Part shown: positions 19,825-28,900 of the stretch, piece by piece | Numbering within the stretch: position 1 is the stretch's first letter | How the letters are laid out: each line of letters opens with the position of its first letter | Origin: Archivesica marissinica | Taxonomy: Eukaryota; Mollusca; Bivalvia; Venerida; Vesicomyidae | Reading direction: 5' to 3' | Assembly (NCBI GenBank): GCA_014843695.1 | Contig: CM026403.1 | Location: 10,280,111 to 10,344,110, forward strand | Length of the DNA stretch: 64,000 nt | Translations under genes and position numbers: made by a program | The notes under the pieces: generated by a model | The model's database searches: none | Told to the model about the DNA's origin: nothing | The model's input: only the letters and a program-made list of their open reading frames with translations

Positions 19825-19994
19825 CTCTGTACTAAGTGCCAACAGTCTACCGCCAATAAGAAACACCAGTAAACCGTACTGGGCTGCAGAAGACAGGTGT
19901 ATATAGGTCAGAAACTCGGACTCTATACCATATATCCACAAAGGTAACACAAATATGCCTGTAATAGCATACGTTCCAATGGGGGTTTTGAAAC
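19825..19994 (-). CDS. CDIPT-like exon 6
   Basis: Acceptor tacacatttcag|GTTTCAAAAC, donor ACAGAG|GTAATT; 170 nt, phase 1 to 0. Encodes GFKTPIGTYAITGIFVLPLW and ends GGRLLALSTE: two hydrophobic stretches. I looked for a KTP-containing membrane exon here because the preceding exon ended in phase 1 after VMAN, and found it. Confidence 0.88.
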
Positions 19995-22900
19995 CTGAAA
20001 TGTGTAATAAATGTCATTCATTTGTTTGTCCATAAAGCTCTACACACTCAACAAAATTCCTAATCTGTCACCTTGTGTTTTATGTTATGTTATTATATTA
20101 TGTTATATTTCGGGTTTTACGCCTGCATCAGCACCATTTTGGGCTATATTGCTGGCGGGCAGTTTACCTAACAACACTTTCCTGGGCAGGCTCCAACGGT
20201 TAACCAGTACTTGGGTGCACCAACCTCCGTAAGAAACTGCCAACTTTTTCATATACATGAGACACGGTCTGAGCGGGGCTCGAACCCGTGACCATCAGTG
20301 ATGATAGGTTACAGTGGTATACAAGTCGGCGACCTTATTAACCTCTCGACCACGGAGGCGGACTCCTCGTGTTTTATAATATTTGGAGCAAACTAATAAT
20401 CATACAATATAAATACAGTCAAACCTGTCTATAAAGGCCACCCTTGGGAAAGTCAAAAAATGGCCTTTGTTGGCAGGTGGCCTCTCAATAGAGGGTTAAA
20501 ATGCATTGAAAATGGCTCAACGGGAGAGAAATATGGTGGTCTTTAGAGACAGGTTTTTCATATGTGGCCTTTATTCGGAGGTGGCCTTTAGCACAGGTTT
20601 GACTGTATGTTCATATGGTCACTTAATGCATTTGATTCCAGATGATTATACAGCAATTCATTGCATAAAGATATGTAATGTAATGCATCAAATAAGATGA
20701 TTGCTCCAAATTATGGCTGTAGAGGTGAACTGGTTAGTTTATACAAATTTATTTTAGCTCAATTGCGAAACAAGTTCTTACAACTTATATTAACCCATTT
20801 CATTCTGGATACATTTAAAGGCTTTTGCAAACAACATAGATCCAGATCAGCCGCAGCATGACGCTGCGTGCTGATCAGGATCTATGTTGTTTGCTACATA
20901 GCCAAGTGTCTTAGCAACATCATCTGAATAGCAAACAGCATAGAGCCTGATCAAACGGCACGTTTCGTGGCGGTTGATCTGGCTCTATGTTCTTTGCAAT
21001 TTGAACGGTATCCAGAATGAAATGGGTTAATCACTCTCGAGACCTCATTCCTGATGGAATCCATCGCCACGAGGGAGAGAGAAGAGGCAGCGTAGAAATT
21101 AAATGCCTTGTCTAAGGGCACAATCGTAACGGCTCCAGCGGGGCTCGATCTCCGGACCTTTTGCACCTGAAGCGAATACGCATCCACTGCGCTATCACGA
21201 CTTCCAGGTGAACTAGTTAATATACAAAAACATTCATAGATATTTATCAGCAACAAACCACACACCGTTAGCCATCACTAGTTTACATATGACTGGGAAT
21301 TCGTCGTCCGCAATTTTCCAGGCAGATCCTCGCGAATGTGTGCACACAAATGTCAGCCATTCTACCATCATCACAAAATATCCCCACTGCAAAATATCAT
21401 ATACACGTACAGGCATACACTATGCATCTTAATGCAACAAATGATTCCTACTGTGAAGAGATAATCAAACAAAACATGACAGTTACTTCAAGTGATAAAG
21501 TTTTGATGTACCAACTTATCACAGTAACGATTATGTATTGTAACGGGTTACACAGAGTGATTGATGTCAATATAAGTTTTAAAGTATAAAAGTATACGTG
21601 TCATTAATATACAACATCTGAATCCTTAGTCGTGCATTGGAAATATTTTATTTTCTCTATGGCTAATTAGTTTAAACATATTTTATTTCCCAATATAATA
21701 CATATTGAACAATGCATACATCACAAAATGCAGAAAAAGGATTAGAATGAAAGACAGAGTCTTATATAATTCTTCTCCTCTACGGCTAATTAGACATACA
21801 GTCTACAACCGTTATATCAAAGTCGGTTATGTCGAATTCTCCGGTTATCTCGGTTCTCGGATCAAAGTCCCGTTTCAGACACTATCATTGTACATATAAC
21901 TGGCTTCATTTATATCGAATTCCGTTAAGTCAAATTTCGGTTATGTTGAAGTATTTTGTTCGGTCGGACGGAATTCGACATAACGGATGTAGACTGTAGT
22001 GGAGCCTCTGTGGTGTAATTTGATATGGTGACTGCCTTGTAACCGAGAGTTCGTGAGTTTGAGCCCCGTCGGAACCACGGTGGTACCACTTCTCTCTTCC
22101 TAATGGCGATGGATTCCACCAGGACATGAGGTCTCTCTCGAGATTAATCCAATGTTTCAAAATCTTGCTTCGCAATCAAGATAAAATAAATTTGTATAAA
22201 AAATTACTACATGCTGACACAAAATGCAACAAGGGACATATTTATAAAATTTATAATAAGACATACATTCTTTTCAACCTTCAGCAGATCTTTATCAGGC
22301 AAATTTATATAATGTGCTAAATTACTGAAAATGTTTGTCCACAAATGATACCGTGCAAACAGTGGTGTTTTTCATTAAAGTACAGCCACCTCCGACCTGT
22401 CTTACCAAGGACTGTAGATTACTAACCTTTGAGATGAGGCAACACAGCGCACCTCCGACCTGCCTTACCAAGAACTGTAGATTACTAACCTTTGAGATGA
22501 AGCACCACAGGACACCTCCGACCTGTCTTACCAAGGACTGTAGATTACTAACCTTTGAGATGAGGCACCACAGGGCACCTCCGACCTGCCTTACCAAGAA
22601 CTGTAGATTACTAACCTTTGAGATGAGGCACTACAGCGCACCTCCGACCTGCCTTATCAAGAACTGTAGATTACTAACCTTGAGATGAAGCACCACAGGG
22701 CACCTCCGACCTGCCTTACCAAAACAAACAACCAAACACCACACACCCACACCCCCAAAACAAACAACCAAACACCACACACCCCACCCCACCAAAACAA
22801 ACAACCAAACCCACACACCCCACTGCCTTCCAAGAACTGTAGATTACTAACCTTTAGATAGCACCACAGCACCCCGACTGCCTTCCAAGAACTGTAGATT

Positions 22901-25900
22901 ACTAACCTTTGAGATGAAGCACCACAGGGCACCTCTACTGATCTGCCTTCCAAGAACTGTAGATTACTAACCTTTGAGATGAGGCACCACAGTGCACCTC
23001 TACTGATCTGCCTTCCAAGAACTGTACATTACTAACCTTTGAGATGAGGCACCACAGGGCACCTCTACTGATCTACCTTCCAAGAACTGTAGATTACTAA
23101 CCTTTGAGATGAGGCACCACAGCGCACCCCCGACCTGCCTTACCAAGAACTGTACATTACTAACCTTTGAGATGAGGCACCACAGGGCACCTCCAACCTG
23201 CCTTACCAAGAACTGTACATTACTAACCTTTGAGATGAGGCACCACAGGGCACCTCCAACCTGCCTTACCAAGAACTGTACATTACTAACCTTTGAGATG
23301 AGGCACCACAGGGCACCTCCGACCTGCCTTACCAAGAACTGTAGATTACTAACCTTTGAGATGAGGCACCACAGGGCACCCCCGACCTGCCTTACCAAGA
23401 ACTGTAGATTACTAACCTTTGAGATGAGGCACCACAGGGCACCTCCGACCTGCCTTACCAAGAACTGTAGATTACTAACCTTTAAGATGAGGCATCACAG
23501 CGCACCCCCGACCTGCCTTACCAAGAACTGTAGATTACTAACCTTTGAGATGAAGCACCACAGGGCACCTCCGACCTGCCTTACCAAGAACTGTAGATTA
23601 CTAACCTTTGAGATGAGGCACCACAGCGCACCTCTACTGATCTGCCTTCCAAGAACTGTAGATTACTAACCTTTGAGATGAGGCACCACAGCGCACCTCT
23701 ACTGACCTGCCTTACCAAGAACTGTAGATTACTAACCTTTGAGATGAGGCACCACAGGGCACCTCCGACCTGCCTTACCAAGAACTGTAGATTACTAACC
23801 TTTGAGATGAGGCCCCACAGGACACCTCTACTGATCTGCCTTACCAAGAACTGTAGATTACTAACCTTTGAGATGAAGCACCACAGGGCACCTCTACTGA
23901 TCTGCCTTCCAAGAACTGTAGATTACTAACCTTTGAGATGAGGCACCACAGGACACCTCTACTGATCTACCTTCCAAGAACTGTAGATTACTAACCTTTG
24001 AGATGAGGCACCACAGGGCACCTCTACTGATCTACCTTCCAAGAACTGTAGATTACTAACCTTTGAGATGAGGCACCACAGGACACCTCTACTGATCTGC
24101 CTTACCAAGAACTGTAGATTACTAACCTTTGAGATGAAGCACCACATGGCACCTCCGACCTGCCTACCAAGAACTGTAGATTACTAACCTTTGAGATGAA
24201 GCACCACAGGGCACCTCTAATGACCTGCCTTCCAAGAACTGTAGATTACTAACCTTTGAGATGAAACACCACAGGGCACCTCCGACCTGCCTTACCAAGA
24301 ACTGTAGATTACTAACCTTGAGATGAAGCACCACAGGGCACCTCTACTGACCTGCCTTACCAAGAACTGTAGATTACTAACCTTGAGATGAAGCACCACA
24401 GGGCACCTCTACTGACCTGCCTTACCAAGAACTGTAGATTACTAACCTTTGAGATGAAACACCACAGGGCACCTCCGACCTGCCTTACCAAGAACTGTAG
24501 ATTACTAACCTTTGAGATCAGGCACACAGGGCACCTCTACTGATCTGCCTTCCAAGAACTGTAGATTACTAACCTTTGAGATGAAGCACCACAGGACACC
24601 TCTACTGATCTGCCTTCCAAGAACTGTAGATTACTAACCTTTGAGATGAGGCACCACAGTGCACCTCTACTGATCTGCCTTCCAAGAACTGTACATTACT
24701 AACCTTTGAGATGAGGCACCACAGGGCACCTCTACTGATCTACCTTCCAAGAACTGTAGATTACTAACCTTTGAGATGAGGCACCACAGCGCACCCCGAC
24801 CTGCCTTACCAAGAACTGTACATTACTAACCTTTGAGATGAGGCACCACAGGGCACCTCCAACCTGCCTTACCAAGAAAGAACTTACTAACCTTTGAGAT
24901 GAGGCACCACAGGGCACCTCCGACCTGCCTTACCAAGAACTGTAGATTACTAACCTTTAAGATGAGGCATCACAGCGCACCCCCGACCTGCCTTACCAAG
25001 AACTGTAGATTACTAACCTTTGAGATGAAGCACCACAGGGCACCTCCGACCTGCCTTACCAAGAACTGTAGATTACTAACCTTTGAGATGAGGCACCACA
25101 GCGCACCTCTACTGATCTGCCTTCCAAGAACTGTAGATTACTAACCTTTGAGATGAGGCACCACAGCGCACCTCTACTGACCTGCCTTACCAAGAACTGT
25201 AGATTACTAACCTTTGAGATGAGGCACCACAGGGCACCTCTACTGACCTGCCTTACCAAGAACTGTAGATTACTAACCTTTGAGATGAGGCACCACAGGG
25301 CACCTCCGACCTGCCTTACCAAGAACTGTAGATTACTAACCTTTGAGATGAAGCCCCACAGGACACCTCTACTGATCTGCCTTACCAAGAACTGTAGATT
25401 ACTAACCTTTGAGATGAAGCACCACAGGGCACCTCTACTGATCTGCCTTCCAAGAACTGTAGATTACTAACCTTTGAGATGAAGCACCACAGGACACCTC
25501 TACTGATCTGCCTTCCAAGAACTGTAGATTACTAACCTTTGAGATGAAGCACCACAGGGCACCTCTACTGATTAGATCTATGAGCACATCAAACTGTAAT
25601 AATCAAATCATAATTGTTTGTGCATTGAGATAGTGCTGGGAATTAATTAGTGGGTGTGGGGTGGGGGGAGATTGAGTATGAGGGGAATTAAAGATGATTT
25701 GAGAATACAGATGTATTGCCACATAGCTGTATCATACATTGTACATATATCTGCCAAATGTGTGAGATAACACAACAGTCAATCCTTTGTACCACATAAA
25801 CAGTATACAACACCTTTATCGCTTCCAACATATAACTGATGCTTCCATGGCAACATCTCACCAGATATATTGAGAAAGTAGTGCAGTGTGCCTACTGCTT

Positions 25901-28900
25901 AGGCAAAATGGAGATAAAATGGGTATTTCTGTTGTGGAATAAAGGGCTAAATTATTCTGCCAATAAGATGTACATCCCAGGCATATGCATAAGATTCTAA
26001 ATTGGAATATAGAAATAACTTTGTGTTCATGTATGCAAGGACGATGGATACAGCAGACAGGTCACAATAGTTCTCACTTTGTGTTCATGTATGCATGGAC
26101 GATGGATACAGCAGACACGTCACAATAGTTCTCACTTTGTGTTCATGTATGCACGGACGATGGATACAGCAGACACGTCACAATAGTTCTCACTTTGTGT
26201 TCATGTATGCACGGACGATGGATACAGCAGACAGGTCACAATAGTTCTCACTTTGTGTTCATGTATGCATGGACGATGGATACAGCAGACAGGTCACAAT
26301 AGTTCTCACTTTGTGTTCATGTATGCATGGACGATGGATACAGCAGACATGTCACAATAGTTCTCACTTTGTGTTCATGTATGCACGGACGATGGATACA
26401 GCAGACACGTCACAATAGTTCTCACTTTGTGTTCATGTATGCATGGACGATGGATACAGCAGACACGTCACAATAGTTCTCACTTTGTGTTCATGTATGC
26501 ATGGACGATGGATACAGACACGTAACAATAGGTCTCACTTTGTGTTCATGTATGTATGGACGATGGATACAGCAGACACGTCACAATAGTTCTCACTTTG
26601 TGTTCATGTATGCACGGACGATGGATACAGCAGACACGTCACAATAGCTCTCACTTTGTGTTCATGTATGCACGGACGATGGATACAGCAGACATGCCAC
26701 AATAGCTCTCACTTTGTGTTCATGTATGCATGGACGATGGATACAGCAGACATGCCACAATAGTTCTCACTTTGTGTTCATGTATGCACGGACGATGGAT
26801 AAAGACACGTCACAATAGTTCTCACTTTGTGTTCATGTATGCATGGACGATGGATACAGCAGACACGTCACAATAGTTCTCACTTTGTGTTCATGTATGC
26901 ATGGACGATGGATACAGCAGACACGTCACAATAGTTCTCACTTTGTGTTCATGTATGCACGGACGATGGATACAGACACGTCACAATAGTTCTCACTTTG
27001 TGTTCATGTATGCACGGACGATGGATACAGCAGACACGTCACAATAGTTCTCACTTTGTGTTCATGTATGCATCGGACGATGGATACAGCAGACACGTCA
27101 CAATAGTTCTCACTTTGTGTTCATGTATGCATGGTCGATGGATACAGCAGACACGTCACAATAGCTCTCACTTTGTGTTCATGTATGTACGGATGATGGA
27201 TACAGACACGTCACAATAGCTCTCACTTTGTGTTCATGTATGCACGGACGATGGATACAGACACGTAACAATAGGTCTCACTTTGTGTTCATGTATGCAC
27301 GGACGATGGATACAGACACGTAACAATAGTTCTCACTTTGTGTTCATGTATGCCTGGACGATGGATACAGACACGTAACAATAGTTCTCACTTTGTGTTC
27401 ATGTATGCCTGGACGATGGATACAGACACGTAACAATAGTTCTCACTTTGTGTTCATGTATGCACGGACGATGGATACAGACACGTAACAATAGTTCTCA
27501 CTTTGTGTTCATGTATGCCTGGACAATGGATACAGACACGTCACAATAGCTCTCACTTTGTGTTCATGTATGCACGGACGATGGATACAGCAGACAGGCC
27601 ACAATAGCTCTCACTTTGTGTTCATGTATGCACAGACGATGGATACAGCAGACATGCCACAATAGCTCTCACTTTGTGTTCATGTATGTATGGACGATAG
27701 ATACAGACACATCACAATAGTTCTCACTTTGTGTTCATGTATGCATGGACGATGGATACAGCAGACACGTCACAATAGCTCTCACTTTGTGTTCATGTAT
27801 GCATGGACGATGGATACAGCAGACACGCCACAATAGCTCTCACTTTGTGTTCATGTATGTACGGACGATGGATACAGACACGTCACAATAGCTCTCACTT
27901 TGTGTTCATGTATGCCTGGACGATGGATACAGACACGTCACAATAGCTCTCACTTTGTGTTCATGTATGCACGGACGATGGATACAGCAGACACGCCACA
28001 ATAGTTCTCACTTTGTGTTCATGTATGCACGGATGATGGATACAGCAGACACGTCACAATAGTTCTCACTTTGTGTTCATGTATGCATGGACGATGGATA
28101 CAGACACGCCACAATAGCTCTCACTTTGTGTTCATGTATGCACGGACGATGGATACAGCAGACACGTAACAATAGCTCTCACTTTGTGTTCATGTATGCA
28201 TGGACGATGGATACAGCAGACACATCACAATAGTTCTCACTTTGTGTTCATGTATGTACGGACGATGGATACAGACACGTCACAATAGCTCTCACTTTGT
28301 GTTCATGTATGCATGGACGATGGATACAGACACGTAGCAATAGTTCTCACTTTGTGTTCATGTATGTACGGACGGTGGATACAGCAGACACGTCACAATA
28401 GTTCTCACTTTGTGTTCATGTATGCATGGACGATGGATACAGCAGATAGGTCACAATAGTTCTCACTTTGTGTTCATGTATGCATGGACGACGAACACAG
28501 TTAGTATACAATAGATCTTGTGTTCTGACGACAGGACAACAGACAACCAACACACATTATCCCAGAAAACTCACCCAGGCACCGAATGCAGAGGTCTGAT
28601 TCAGCTTCCTGGCCAGAATCCCATCCAAACCTGAAATAGTTTATACATATTTATATTAGCTCGATTGCGAAACAAGTTATTACAACTTATATTAATCAGA
28701 CCTCATTCTTGATGGAATCTATCGCCACGAGGGAGAGAGAAGAGGCAACGTGGAATTTAAATGCCTTGCCTAAGGGCACAATCGTAATGGCTCCAGTCGG
28801 GTTCGAACTCCGGGCCTTTCGCACCTGAAGCGAACACGCTACCACTACACTATCACGACAAACCTGATATACACATGTATAGTTAGGTACGATAAGGACA

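Noticed and set aside
26020..28500. Junction-type array at the CDIPT-like exon 3 donor
   Set aside because: Array ends about 70 bp from the donor and its unit has no exon sequence; counted as an ordinary intronic minisatellite.
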